From: a virus
Virus record (IMG/VR): IMGVR_UViG_3300010400_000025
Span: 1 to 50,607 of that record
Reading direction: 5' to 3' (one strand)
Length of the DNA stretch: 50,607 bases
The notes below the pieces were generated by a model, which ran no database searches, was not told where the DNA came from, and saw nothing but the letters and a program-made list of their open reading frames with translations. Shown in pieces: positions 6,144 to 14,264 of the stretch (positions are counted from its first letter, which is position 1; each line of letters opens with the position of its first letter). Made by a program: the position numbers and the translations under genes.

Positions 6144-8390
6144 CTAATCGAAGACGCTTTTCGCTCTGACATACCAGCGCTTGTTTCGCTTCTTGTCGAG
6201 CAGCTGCACACGCTCCAAGATGCCACTCTTGACCCACTGTCCGATCAGCCTCTTGACCTGTGCCTTGTCGTCCGGCTCGGCGAGATCGAGATTGAGCGCC
6301 ATGGCGACGACATTGCCCACCCAATCGTCGCGCGCCTGGGCGTCCTCGCGCCACGGCTCGGCGCCGAGCACCTGCAGCACTGATGGGACGTCAGCCTTGG
6401 CGCCGTCACCGGACCCCACCGACCACGCCACCACCACCGCCACATGATCGCCCTCGCGCCAACGCGAGCTACCATCCGCAGCGTCCACCACCCCATTGCC
6501 CAGGTCGACATTGTCGAGCTTCAGCCATTCGGTTTCATCATCCACCCACGGCGCCAGGTTCGACGCCGCGTCGGTCACCCTGAACAGCGACCGATAGGCG
6601 GTCGTCAGCCCCAGCTGCTTGCCCTCTTTCTTCGTCATCCGCGCCAGCGCCCGCACAGAGCGCATCTTGGCGACCAGCGCCGATGCGCCTCGGGCGGCAT
6701 CGACCGATGCGTCAGGATCGCTTCCCTGGCTCGCCTTGCGGGCATGGTGCACGAACTCGATGCCGACGCCTGCCTGATCCGCCACCCTGATCCATTCGGT
6801 CATCACCATGTCGATGCCCGAATTGTTGTTCTCGGATATCTCATGCGAGCTAACAAACGGATCGATCACCAGGACGTCGATGCGCCGCGCCTGAAGCTCG
6901 GCGACCAACGCCGATATCAGCGGGTGCAGCAGCTTGACGCCGTTCTTGTCCTCGATCGCGGTGACCAGGCGCAGCGATCGACCGCTGTCGAGGAACAGCC
7001 GGTCGCCGATATCGGCGGGCTCGATCTTATGGCGCAGCATCGCCGCCGTGATGCGCCGCTGAAGCTCCTCCAGCGGGTCTTCGCCGTTGATGTACCAGAC
7101 CCGCAGCGTGCCCTTGGGCCGCATATGCGGCAGCAACGTCCTGCCGGTTGTCATCGCCAGCACGTCGACCGTGGTCAGGCTGCTCTTGCCGACCTTGCTC
7201 GGGGCGACGGTCATCGACGCGAAGCGCCGCACGATGTGCGTGCCATACAGGAAATCGCGCGGCGGGGTGGCGTCCGACGGCACATGCTGCCACGGCGTGG
7301 CGGCAACCATGGGTCCTTGCGCCTCGTCGGGGCCGAAGATGGATTCATATTCCGGCTCGACCTCGACCTCGGGGCTCTCGACGAACCATTGCTCGGCAAA
7401 GCCGGTCCAGCCCGCCTTTTCCGCCTGGTGGTAGATGTAGTCCGCCCCTAGCTCCCGTGCGCTCTCGATCGACGCGAAGACCCGGTGCGCTTTCTCCGTC
7501 GGCGCCTCGATGCCAGCCTTGTCGGTGAACTCCTGGAAGAGTTCCAGGCCGTCGCTGTAGTCGACCGCGCCGCGCAATGCGATGGCGATGTTGCGCCATT
7601 GGTCGTAGCCGATCACCGCCGGGTCGTTCGGGATAGCCCGCATCGCCTCGGCGACGAGCCGTGGGTCACCACGGAGCTTCTCGGGGGCAACTACCTTGCC
7701 GTCGCCGGTCTGCGTCCTGGCAGCCTCCGGTAGCTCGCTGCGCAGCTGCACCAGGAACGCATTGCGCTGCTCGATCGTGATGATCGTGAGTTCCTCACGG
7801 GGCGGCATCCCATCGGGCCAGCTGTACGGCTGCCTGGTCTGCGGATGCACGCCGCACGCCACGAACCATTTCGCCTCGCCCGCCAGGCTCTCAACCAATC
7901 CTGGCGCGAGCTTGCGCTCGCCGACCACGACCAGCTTGTGCTCGTTGTCGCGGAAGCGGACCTGGTCGTACCGCATCTCGGGCGGGCAGTTGTACGGCAG
8001 CAGCACCTTGGGCGGGCGCCCGATCCGCCTCGGCGCGGGGCCGAGCATCTCATGCGCGAGCCCCATGATGTGGCTCACCCATTTCGGCGTCAGCGTGTCG
8101 ATGTCGATGCCGGTCATGCCGGTGCCGTTGCAGCTGAAGCCGACGCTGGCGCCCATGGCGTGCCATAGCTCGATCGTCTCTGGCGTGGCCGTGAAGTCCT
8201 TCGACGCCTTGCCGATCCAGTCGCCGTTGATCAGCACGCCGGGGCGTTTTCCCGCGTTGCTGATGCCGCCTTGCGGGGGCACCACGGGCAGGAGATTATG
8301 GTAGCCAAGGTCCCAGCATCGCTGAAAATGGTTGATACGTGCGTCATTCGCGTTATGCTTGGACACAGGGTTCATCCACCCTTTTTGCAT
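6144..8390 (-). CDS. Primase-helicase (prim-pol / PriCT / RepA-like ATPase)
   Basis: A 748-residue multidomain replication protein. Residues about 20-220 resemble the bifunctional primase-polymerase domain, including GIDIDT near residue 94. Residues about 235-320 (DPAVIGYDQWRNIAIALRGA) match a PriCT-type primase C-terminal domain. The C-terminal half is a RecA-like hexameric helicase with Walker A APSKVGKSS near 395 and Walker B VLVIDPF near 505, followed by a HHARK sensor-like segment. It should prime and unwind at the phage fork with the polymerase at 11118. It is the last gene of the leftward replication operon. The start could also be the ATG at 8375. Confidence 0.85.
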   Translation of the reverse strand: MQKGWMNPVSKHNANDARINHFQRCWDLGYHNLLPVVPPQGGISNAGKRPGVLINGDWIGKASKDFTATPETIELWHAMGASVGFSCNGTGMTGIDIDTLTPKWVSHIMGLAHEMLGPAPRRIGRPPKVLLPYNCPPEMRYDQVRFRDNEHKLVVVGERKLAPGLVESLAGEAKWFVACGVHPQTRQPYSWPDGMPPREELTIITIEQRNAFLVQLRSELPEAARTQTGDGKVVAPEKLRGDPRLVAEAMRAIPNDPAVIGYDQWRNIAIALRGAVDYSDGLELFQEFTDKAGIEAPTEKAHRVFASIESARELGADYIYHQAEKAGWTGFAEQWFVESPEVEVEPEYESIFGPDEAQGPMVAATPWQHVPSDATPPRDFLYGTHIVRRFASMTVAPSKVGKSSLTTVDVLAMTTGRTLLPHMRPKGTLRVWYINGEDPLEELQRRITAAMLRHKIEPADIGDRLFLDSGRSLRLVTAIEDKNGVKLLHPLISALVAELQARRIDVLVIDPFVSSHEISENNNSGIDMVMTEWIRVADQAGVGIEFVHHARKASQGSDPDASVDAARGASALVAKMRSVRALARMTKKEGKQLGLTTAYRSLFRVTDAASNLAPWVDDETEWLKLDNVDLGNGVVDAADGSSRWREGDHVAVVVAWSVGSGDGAKADVPSVLQVLGAEPWREDAQARDDWVGNVVAMALNLDLAEPDDKAQVKRLIGQWVKSGILERVQLLDKKRNKRWYVRAKSVFD

Positions 8391-8398
8391 TGGCCTTG

Positions 8399-8442
8399 GG
8401 GACCGGACGGCGGCAGCCGCGCCGGTCCCTTTTCTTTTTCTG
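8399..8442 (+). terminator. Terminator-like hairpin facing the plus strand, before the primase gene
   Basis: GGGACCGG (8399-8406) pairs with CCGGTCCC (8422-8429), followed on the plus strand by TTTTCTTTTT. The surrounding genes are on the minus strand, so this would stop antisense transcripts; on the minus strand it is only a leader hairpin. Confidence 0.6.
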
Positions 8443-8471
8443 GCTAACGATAGTCCCGAGCGTCCGGCGTG

Positions 8472-8897
8472 TCATCCGCCATTGTGAACAACGGAATCGT
8501 CGAGCGCCTCCAGCAGCATGAGCGCGCTGCCGTACAGCGCCCGCGCCCGGTGCTCGGCCTGCCAGTAGTGGTCCGGCAGCACCACCTTGTCCTTGATCGC
8601 GTCGGCCAGCGTTCTGTCGCGCGCGGCACGCGCCTTTTCCCAGGCTTCGCGGTAGCGATCGACACGGGCTCGCACCGCGCCGATCGCCGCCTCGCGCAGC
8701 GGCACGCCGGGGGCATAGGGCAGCGTGCCGTCGACAAGCTCGTCGGCGTGCTTCTTGTTGACGGCGCGCTTCTCGCCATACTCCGGCGGCTCATGCCACG
8801 GGATCGTCCCGGCTGCCTTGTTGGCTTCATATTCGGCGAGATCGATCAGCGGTGGCGACGGAGTCGCCTTGTCGTCCATGCTCGGGGTCTTGGTCAT
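8472..8897 (-). CDS. Hypothetical protein (141 aa)
   Basis: MTKTPSMDDKATPSPPLIDL is a disordered start. It continues into EYEANKAAGTIPWHEPPEYG and a helical, charged C-terminal half (REAWEKARAARDRTLADAIK). The start overlaps the previous stop as ATGA. It lies directly upstream of the primase-helicase in the replication operon and may be an accessory factor, but no family was recognised. Confidence 0.65.
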   Translation of the reverse strand: MTKTPSMDDKATPSPPLIDLAEYEANKAAGTIPWHEPPEYGEKRAVNKKHADELVDGTLPYAPGVPLREAAIGAVRARVDRYREAWEKARAARDRTLADAIKDKVVLPDHYWQAEHRARALYGSALMLLEALDDSVVHNGG

Positions 8898-9220
8898 GCT
8901 GCGGTCAGCCTATGCTCGTATATGTGGCGGTTCGACGGGATGGCGCGCATTGCGCTGAGCGTGCGCGCTACCTTTTTGAACGACACCAGGTCGCAGTCGC
9001 TGGTGCCGTGGTCGAGCATCATATGCAAGATCGCCCGCAGCTTGATCTCGACGTCGAAGCACACGCTGGTCTTGATCAGCGCCTCCATGTCGTCGATCAA
9101 CTCATTCAGCTGGTCGCTGAATGGCCCTTGCCGCCACAGCACGGCGAGGTCTTCCAGGAATCTTTCGTACAGGTCGATCTCCTCGATGCAGCGCTTCGCG
9201 CGTTCTCTCTCATCCATCAC
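8894..9220 (-). CDS. Hypothetical helical protein (108 aa)
   Basis: GTG at 9220 overlaps the previous stop (GTGA); ATG at 9217 is an alternative. The protein (MMDERERAKRCIEEIDLYER) is mostly charged helices; the segment SDQLNELIDDMEALIKTSVC may mediate oligomerisation. It is coupled on both sides within the replication operon. Function unknown. Confidence 0.65.
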   Translation of the reverse strand: MMDERERAKRCIEEIDLYERFLEDLAVLWRQGPFSDQLNELIDDMEALIKTSVCFDVEIKLRAILHMMLDHGTSDCDLVSFKKVARTLSAMRAIPSNRHIYEHRLTAA

Positions 9221-9534
9221 GCCGTTCCTTTCATTTCCGGCTGGCCTTCAAACCTGGCGATCATCTCCTTCATCAGCGTGACGATGTCGGCGCGGCTGGC
9301 GCCGTTGCTGATGTAGTTGCAGCGCCCGTCGAAATTTTCGAACGGAAACACCATCAGCACGAAGCCGGTCGGCCTCGCCGAGCCGCGCTTGTCGCCGTTC
9401 AGGAACTCGTCGAGCGTGCGGGCAATCGCCTCCATCTGCGCATAGTGCTTGGCCTCGATCGGCGCATCGCCGAGCCGATCGCCGGGGCCGAGCTTCTCGT
9501 AGGCTGCTTGCGCGCGCCGCTTTGCCTCACCCAT
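9217..9534 (-). CDS. Phage MGEAKRR-type small protein (105 aa)
   Basis: The ATG at 9534 is preferred because MGEAKRRAQAAYEK is a familiar start of small proteins in proteobacteria and phages. The C-terminal half (TGFVLMVFPFENFDGRCNYI) forms strands and ends with a helix (DIVTLMKEMIARFEG). It overlaps the upstream gene by 8 nt and the downstream one by a GTGA/TGATG junction. Function unknown. Confidence 0.7.
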   Translation of the reverse strand: MGEAKRRAQAAYEKLGPGDRLGDAPIEAKHYAQMEAIARTLDEFLNGDKRGSARPTGFVLMVFPFENFDGRCNYISNGASRADIVTLMKEMIARFEGQPEMKGTA

Positions 9535-9841
9535 GGCGCAGCCTCTCGATCGCCTGCAGCTTGGTCTTCTCCTCGGCGATCGTGCGCTGGTGGTCGCTCT
9601 CCAGCTTGCGCAACGCCTCGGCGCCTTCGTGGGCGATTTCGGCAAGCTTCCTGCCGAAATCGTTCTTCATCTCGACACGCTTGCGTTCGTGCTCGGCCTC
9701 GATGTCGATGATGCGGCGGCGCTGCTCGTTGTAGACGCTCGGCGCGCGGCGCAGGAAATCGTCGACGCCGGAGCGCAGCGACGTCGTCGGTAGCTGGCCC
9801 TCGTTCGAGAAGCCGTGGTCGGCTGCGTGGTGGATCGTCAT
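9527..9841 (-). CDS. Coiled-coil hypothetical protein (104 aa)
   Basis: A strong GGAGGAGAACC site precedes the ATG. Residues about 40-100 (IIDIEAEHERKRVEMKNDFG onward) form a continuous charged heptad-like helix, so a coiled coil is likely. It is the first gene of a four-gene coupled block leading to the primase-helicase. No family recognised. Confidence 0.7.
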   Translation of the reverse strand: MTIHHAADHGFSNEGQLPTTSLRSGVDDFLRRAPSVYNEQRRRIIDIEAEHERKRVEMKNDFGRKLAEIAHEGAEALRKLESDHQRTIAEEKTKLQAIERLRHG

Positions 9842-9963
9842 GGTTCTCCTCCATCATGGGTTACCGGGGAATCAGCAGTCCTTACCCCCGGCCCGGTACA
9901 GGCACTGTCGAGCCTGCCCTTTTGATCCTTCTATCGCCCTCGGGCGAAGTGCTGCGGAAACTC

Positions 9964-10431
9964 TCATGCAAAGACATCATGCTCGTTGTCGATGATCGCG
10001 CTCGGCAATGACGCCAGCGCCTTGGCGGCGATCTCGCGCTGCTTCTCCAGCTGCTGGCGCATCTCGTCGACCAAGGAGCCAAGCTCGCCTGCGGTAAGCT
10101 CGGTCGGCGGCTTGTCGGCGGCGGCGTCGGTGATGGCGATATTGGCCAGCTTGGCAAGCTCGGCAGCGGCGCGCACGCGGGCGTCGACCTTGTAGGTCTT
10201 GGTGCCAGCGACCTCGGCCAACACGTTGACCGAGAGAGCCCCGGCGCGCTCGAATAGAAAGCGCTGCGTCTCGGCCCTGGTGGCTTCCTGCACTGCCGGA
10301 TTGCCTTTCAAATGATTGCCCGCATTGATGGGGTCCGCGTACCCCGCCTTCCAGGCAGCATAATGCGGATCGCCGGTCTGCGCATGTGCTTTGGCGAAGC
10401 GCTGCTGCATATGTGTGAGCCTCGGCAGCAT
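9964..10431 (-). CDS. Possible terminase small subunit
   Basis: A 155-residue protein whose N-terminus reads QQRFAKAHAQTGDPHYAAWK then AGYADPINAGNHLKGNPAVQ. This resembles the Terminase_2 helix-turn-helix pattern (a helix, an AxxAGY segment, then L-xx-NP-V). The C-terminal half is helical (SLVDEMRQQLEKQREIAAKA), as in small-terminase oligomerisation regions. The small subunit normally binds the packaging site and recruits the large subunit. Here it lies in the replication operon, far from the large subunit at 46116, which is unusual. It could instead be another HTH protein. Confidence 0.55.
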   Translation of the reverse strand: MLPRLTHMQQRFAKAHAQTGDPHYAAWKAGYADPINAGNHLKGNPAVQEATRAETQRFLFERAGALSVNVLAEVAGTKTYKVDARVRAAAELAKLANIAITDAAADKPPTELTAGELGSLVDEMRQQLEKQREIAAKALASLPSAIIDNEHDVFA

Positions 10432-10598
10432 CAGTCGAAGATTCCCTTTGGCGGCAGCGGCGGGAACGCCAGGGCGAACGCCGCCTCGGCGGTGTCGGCC
10501 TGGAACGTGTAGACCTGGCCCTGGGCGTGAATCTCCAGCGTCACGGCCTCGCCTGGCACGATGCAGTAGAGCGCCACGCCGAGCCCGCCCTGCCTCAC
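10431..10598 (-). CDS. Small hypothetical protein (55 aa)
   Basis: GTG at 10598 overlaps the previous stop (GTGA), and the stop overlaps the next ATG (TGATG). The sequence VRQGGLGVALYCIVPGEAVT is strand-rich, with a C-terminal PPLPPKGIFD. Its codon pattern matches the region better than the longer upstream frame, which is out of phase with the genes it crosses. Function unknown. Confidence 0.55.
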   Translation of the reverse strand: MRQGGLGVALYCIVPGEAVTLEIHAQGQVYTFQADTAEAAFALAFPPLPPKGIFD

Positions 10599-10837
10599 AG
10601 CTTCGAAGTCGGGGACGGCGGGATGATCTGGAACAGCGCCAGTATCTCTGCCGGGGTCCACGGCGGTGGCTCCGTTCGCAGCGGCAGATACTTCACCGGG
10701 ACCCGGTTGTCCGTCACTGAAATCAAGCCTAGTCCCGGCACTTGAATCCACGTCGGGTGCCGGTCCGTCGGGAAAAAGCGAAGCACCGAATAGCCTGCCT
10801 TTCGCAACCACCCGATTGCTTCGGCCAGCGGGATCAC
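10595..10837 (-). CDS. Small hypothetical protein (80 aa)
   Basis: GTG start at 10837 within GTGA. It reads VIPLAEAIGWLRKAGYSVLR then FFPTDRHPTWIQVPGLGLIS, a compact alpha/beta start, and ends with PPPWTPAEILALFQIIPPSP. It is the second gene behind the operator-like site at 11093. No family recognised. The start choice rests on coupling to the preceding gene. Confidence 0.55.
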   Translation of the reverse strand: MIPLAEAIGWLRKAGYSVLRFFPTDRHPTWIQVPGLGLISVTDNRVPVKYLPLRTEPPPWTPAEILALFQIIPPSPTSKL

Positions 10838-11067
10838 GCGAAGATGTCCTGGGCATGGGTCTTGTCCTTCTTTTTCGTCGCGCCTTTCTTCCACTTCGGC
10901 GCCGGAGGTTCCCCGGCGAAGTGGTCGGTGAGCACGCCGATGACCACATCGGTCGCCGATATCCCGCTCTTGGTCGCCGCCATCCAAATTTGGTTTTTCA
11001 ACGGCGTCGGCACACGGATCGACATGCGCTCCGTGCGCTCGTCATCGTACTTGGGTTTGAACGTCAC
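10834..11067 (-). CDS. Ribbon-helix-helix-like DNA-binding protein (77 aa)
   Basis: A GTG start at 11067 has GGAG 8 nt upstream. Residues 14-50 (RMSIRVPTPLKNQIWMAATK, then SGISATDVVIGVLTDHF) match the strand-helix-helix pattern of Arc/MetJ-type repressors. The C-terminus is Lys-rich (KWKKGATKKKDK). Such proteins bind DNA as dimers through the paired strands. It sits right after the operator-like site 11093-11104, which suggests a regulatory role or autoregulation. Confidence 0.6.
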   Translation of the reverse strand: MTFKPKYDDERTERMSIRVPTPLKNQIWMAATKSGISATDVVIGVLTDHFAGEPPAPKWKKGATKKKDKTHAQDIFA

Positions 11068-11092
11068 CTTGGTTGCTCCGTTATGTGTCTTA

Positions 11093-11104
11093 CGTATGTC
11101 ACAA
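11093..11104 (-). promoter_or_regulatory. TGTGACATAC element before the RHH-like gene
   Basis: On the minus strand it reads TTGTGACATACG. A TTGAAG 17 bp upstream of CATACG gives a weak promoter reading. It lies in the 50-bp gap between the polymerase stop and the start at 11067, so an internal promoter here is plausible. Confidence 0.5.
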
Positions 11105-11117
11105 CAGGCGGTTTGCT

Positions 11118-13373
11118 TCAATCTTTCCGGTAGCGTTTTGCCTGGTATCCACCCGCCGTCAGCGGCAGGCCTTCGGCCCACGGCGGCAGCTGGCAGATCA
11201 GCCGCGCGAATTCTTCCGCCGAGCCGAAACCTCTCGGCACTTCCGTGATGATTTCGTCGTACACGGTGCCGATCACCGGGTAATTGGCGCGCTCGGCATG
11301 CAGCATGCCGTTGACCAGAATGTCGCGTGCGACAGCCTGGGTGTTGTTCTCGCACAGCAAGCCTCCATATAGGCCGAATCTGACGAATTGCTTGGTCTTG
11401 CCGTCGACGCCCAAGGCGGTCGCCTTGGGAAAGCTCTGGCGCTCGATCCTGGCCTTGCCGACCATCTCCAGCTTCTCGGCCAAGCTGGCTTCCATGACCT
11501 CGGGCTCGGCCCACACGCCGTCGACCAGTCGACGAGCGTAGACCTGGGCGCGCAGCCTCGGGTTGGCATAGGCAAGACAGCGGCCCGACGGCAGCATGCA
11601 GAACAGGTAGCCGTGCATGACGCGGTACTGGACGCCAGCCACGCTGGCGATCAGCCCAGGCTGCTTGATGACCGTGCGGACCGCCTCTTCCAGGTCCCAC
11701 CACGATTGCTTGATCGCCGAATTCGACGCCCGCCAGGCCCGCTTGATCAACTCGCAGGCCAGCCACGCCTCTTCGCTCAGCACCAGCGTGGTCTTCTCCT
11801 TGCGGCTGCAGCAAGCGTCATAGCGCTTCTCGGCGGCGGCGAGGTCGAGCAGATCGGCGCGTTCCATGACCGGGCCGTAGAGCGCGTCGAGATCGACGCC
11901 GTAGTTGCGCGCCATGGAAGCGAACGCCCCGACGCCGCCGCCAAAGCCGAGCGCAAGCTCGGCGACCTTCCCGACGCTCTGGCGCAGGGGATGCTTGGGT
12001 CCGATCTCATCTACACTACGGCCAACAATTTGCGCCGCCGTGCGGCGATACATGTCGGGCAGCGCCGGATCGGCGATGATTTCGAACATCGCCTGCAGCT
12101 TCCAGTTCTCGCCCGCCAGCCAGGCGACCACCGCGCCCTCGATGCCGGAATAATCGGCGACCACCAGCTTCTTCCCCGGCGCCGCCCAGATGAACCCGCG
12201 CACGGCGTCCGAGAGGAGGTGCATGGGGTTGCCAAGCTCGGGGCCGTAGAACAACTCCAGCATGCGCGGATCGGCGGATCGGATCGCCTTGAACAGCAGC
12301 GCCGGATTGGTGTGCAGCTTCGCCGCTTCGAAGCTCTTCCTCGGCCTTGGCAGATTGGCAAAGTTGACGCCGGTAGATTGAAATCTACCAGTGCTGGCGA
12401 CATGGTAGATGAACGCCCCGCGCACCCGGTCGTCGGTGAGCGAAGCGCGGCGCAGCATCGCCTCGATCTTCGACACCGACGTCTTGCCTGCGGAAAGCCG
12501 CAGCTGGATCGCCTGTTTCACATGAAACGGCGTGTTGACGTTGTCGAGCGCCTCCTTGAGGTCGGCTTTGTTGGCCGAGTTGATCGGCACGCCCTGCGCG
12601 TTGATCCAGTGGAACAGCGCCGCCGCCTGGGTGCAGGCAGTGACGACACCGCCGGTCGCGGTGCTCATCGCCGCGTCGAAGATGCCCTTGGACTTCTCGG
12701 CCAACACCAGGGCTGCCCTGGCGGACCGCACGTCGATGCGCAGGCCGCGCCGGTTGATCACCAGGCTAAGCCGGTAAATCTCCTCCTCGGCATCGCTGAG
12801 CGGCAGCATGCGGCGCTCGGCGGCTTCCTCGGTGAGCACGTCCTTCACGCAGTATTCGCGGAATTCCTGGTAGGCGCGCGGGAAGTCGCGCGGATCGTTG
12901 AAGGTCTCGAACTTGTTCGGGATCGAGAACAGCTTGATCAGGTCCTTGCCGCGCTTGTCCTTCTGGGTGTCGAGGTTGAGCGCCTTGCCCAAATTCTCCA
13001 GGTCGCGCGGCAGCGCTAACGCGCTCGCCATCGCTGCCGTGCAGCGGTATTTCTTCGGCGCCAGCCAGCCTCGATGTTTCGCCAGCCATTCGAACGCCAG
13101 CATCTCGAATTCGGCATTGTGGGCGACCAGCACGGCGCCGTCGGCGATAGCCTCGCGCATGTCGTCCGGCTGCGGCCAGTCGCGATCCCACAGCTGAAGC
13201 TCGCCGCCGCCGATGCGATACGCCATCATCAGCACTTCAGCCGACGGATGCTCCCAGTAGCGATAGGCGCCGTAGTCGAAGATATCGAGTTCGCAGCGCG
13301 ATTCCACGTCGGCGTGGATCATCAGCGCGATCTCGTCGATCGCCGGTTGTAGCAGGGCGGCGCGGGTGATCAT
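11118..13373 (-). CDS. Family A DNA polymerase with 3'-5' exonuclease
   Basis: A 751-residue replicative polymerase. Exonuclease motifs: DVES (residues 22-25), AHNAEFE (84-90), and YCVKDV near 175. Polymerase motif A is VVADYSGIEGAVVAW near 415, motif B RQSVGKVAELALGFGGG near 480, and motif C VYDEI near 705, where Tyr replaces the usual His of HDE. No 5'-3' exonuclease domain is present, as is usual for phage enzymes. The ATG at 13373 overlaps the previous stop (ATGA), so the longer frame to 13466 was rejected. It should copy the phage genome together with the primase-helicase. Confidence 0.93.
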   Translation of the reverse strand: MITRAALLQPAIDEIALMIHADVESRCELDIFDYGAYRYWEHPSAEVLMMAYRIGGGELQLWDRDWPQPDDMREAIADGAVLVAHNAEFEMLAFEWLAKHRGWLAPKKYRCTAAMASALALPRDLENLGKALNLDTQKDKRGKDLIKLFSIPNKFETFNDPRDFPRAYQEFREYCVKDVLTEEAAERRMLPLSDAEEEIYRLSLVINRRGLRIDVRSARAALVLAEKSKGIFDAAMSTATGGVVTACTQAAALFHWINAQGVPINSANKADLKEALDNVNTPFHVKQAIQLRLSAGKTSVSKIEAMLRRASLTDDRVRGAFIYHVASTGRFQSTGVNFANLPRPRKSFEAAKLHTNPALLFKAIRSADPRMLELFYGPELGNPMHLLSDAVRGFIWAAPGKKLVVADYSGIEGAVVAWLAGENWKLQAMFEIIADPALPDMYRRTAAQIVGRSVDEIGPKHPLRQSVGKVAELALGFGGGVGAFASMARNYGVDLDALYGPVMERADLLDLAAAEKRYDACCSRKEKTTLVLSEEAWLACELIKRAWRASNSAIKQSWWDLEEAVRTVIKQPGLIASVAGVQYRVMHGYLFCMLPSGRCLAYANPRLRAQVYARRLVDGVWAEPEVMEASLAEKLEMVGKARIERQSFPKATALGVDGKTKQFVRFGLYGGLLCENNTQAVARDILVNGMLHAERANYPVIGTVYDEIITEVPRGFGSAEEFARLICQLPPWAEGLPLTAGGYQAKRYRKD

Positions 13374-13567
13374 GCGGGCGGCTCGCCGTCGTCGATGCAT
13401 ATCTGTCCGAGCGGGTAGACATGCAGCGTACGTTCGAACCCAGGCTCGATAGCTTCGACCACGCAATGCGGATAGCCGTCGAGGCTGTCGAACAGCACGA
13501 TGACGCGCCCGCAGAAATTGGCTCCTTTGCGCGTCCTGACGAGATCGCCGATTTCAAATTCGCTCAT
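13370..13567 (-). CDS. Small conserved phage protein (65 aa)
   Basis: MSEFEIGDLVRTRKGANFCG followed by strands (RVIVLFDSLDGYPHCVVEAI) suggests a small beta-barrel fold; a similar GDLV start is seen in the small protein at 5035. It overlaps both neighbours by ATGA, between the methyltransferase and the polymerase. It may be a replication accessory, but no family function is known to me. Confidence 0.65.
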   Translation of the reverse strand: MSEFEIGDLVRTRKGANFCGRVIVLFDSLDGYPHCVVEAIEPGFERTLHVYPLGQICIDDGEPPA

Positions 13568-14115
13568 GCGAAGATGTCCTCCGCTGGCTTGGGCAGCAGC
13601 CGGGTGACGACCGGCACCGCGCCCCACACCCACCAGGTGCAATTCATCGTTGGCGAGCCGCCGCCGGTCCAGTCGAGACGCCACGTCAGCATAAGCTCCT
13701 GGCGGGGCGGGAAGGCCTCGTACAGCGCGATCCGCGAAGCGGCGTGCCAGTAGTCGGACTTGAGCAGCATCGCCACCAGGCGGCTTCCTGGCACGGCCTT
13801 GCGGATGAATTGCGCGGCCAGCGCGAATGGCGGGTTGGTGATGACGTAGGGGGTCGCCGGTCCGGTTTTCAGGAAGTCGACGCCGGAGATGCCGTGGCCG
13901 CGATCGACGAGATCGGTGGCGAACACCGGGAAGCCGTGCCGAGCCAAAACTCGAGCAATAGCACCGTCGCCACAGGCCGGTTCGTGGATGCGCTCATTGT
14001 CGTCGAGATAGCGGTCGATCGCCCTTATCAGCGCCACCGTCGCCGATTCCGGCGTGCGGTAGAAACCGTCGGGGTGCCGGTTCGCGGCACGCGAACGCTC
14101 GACGCCAGGGATCAC
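13564..14115 (-). CDS. DNA methyltransferase-like protein (NPPF type)
   Basis: A 183-residue protein with GTG at 14115 coupled to the preceding stop (GTGA). Residues 17-35 (GFYRTPESATVALIRAI) precede the SAM-binding motif EPACGDG (45-51). The catalytic motif VITNPPF is at residues 91-97. NPPF is typical of amino-methyltransferases acting on adenine N6 or cytosine N4. No partner endonuclease is nearby, so a solitary enzyme protecting phage DNA or adjusting regulation is the likely role. No clear target-recognition domain is visible. Confidence 0.7.
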   Translation of the reverse strand: MIPGVERSRAANRHPDGFYRTPESATVALIRAIDRYLDDNERIHEPACGDGAIARVLARHGFPVFATDLVDRGHGISGVDFLKTGPATPYVITNPPFALAAQFIRKAVPGSRLVAMLLKSDYWHAASRIALYEAFPPRQELMLTWRLDWTGGGSPTMNCTWWVWGAVPVVTRLLPKPAEDIFA

Positions 14116-14264
14116 TGCGGGCGCTCCCACAGCTGGTTGAGCGCCGTGCAGATCATCTCGGCGACATTGACGTCGTTGCATGATGCGATCGGCACGACGT
14201 TGTTCCACTGCCGGTCGAAGATCAGGTAGCTGCTTTCGCGGTGCTCGAAATAGAAGCGGCTCAT
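14112..14264 (-). CDS. 50-residue hypothetical protein
   Basis: MSRFYFEHRESSYLIFDRQW continues as NNVVPIASCNDVNVAEMICT and ends NQLWERPQ. It is coupled at both ends (ATGA before, GTGA after), which supports it as a real gene. A strand-strand-helix pattern is plausible. Similar short proteins beginning with a WY-rich strand occur in phage replication operons. Function unknown. Confidence 0.6.
   Translation of the reverse strand: MSRFYFEHRESSYLIFDRQWNNVVPIASCNDVNVAEMICTALNQLWERPQ

Noticed and set aside
11388-13019. A 543-codon open frame on the plus strand
   Set aside because: It is antisense to the DNA polymerase gene and has the Arg/Gly/His-rich composition of shadow frames in GC-rich DNA; no ribosome site or family motif.
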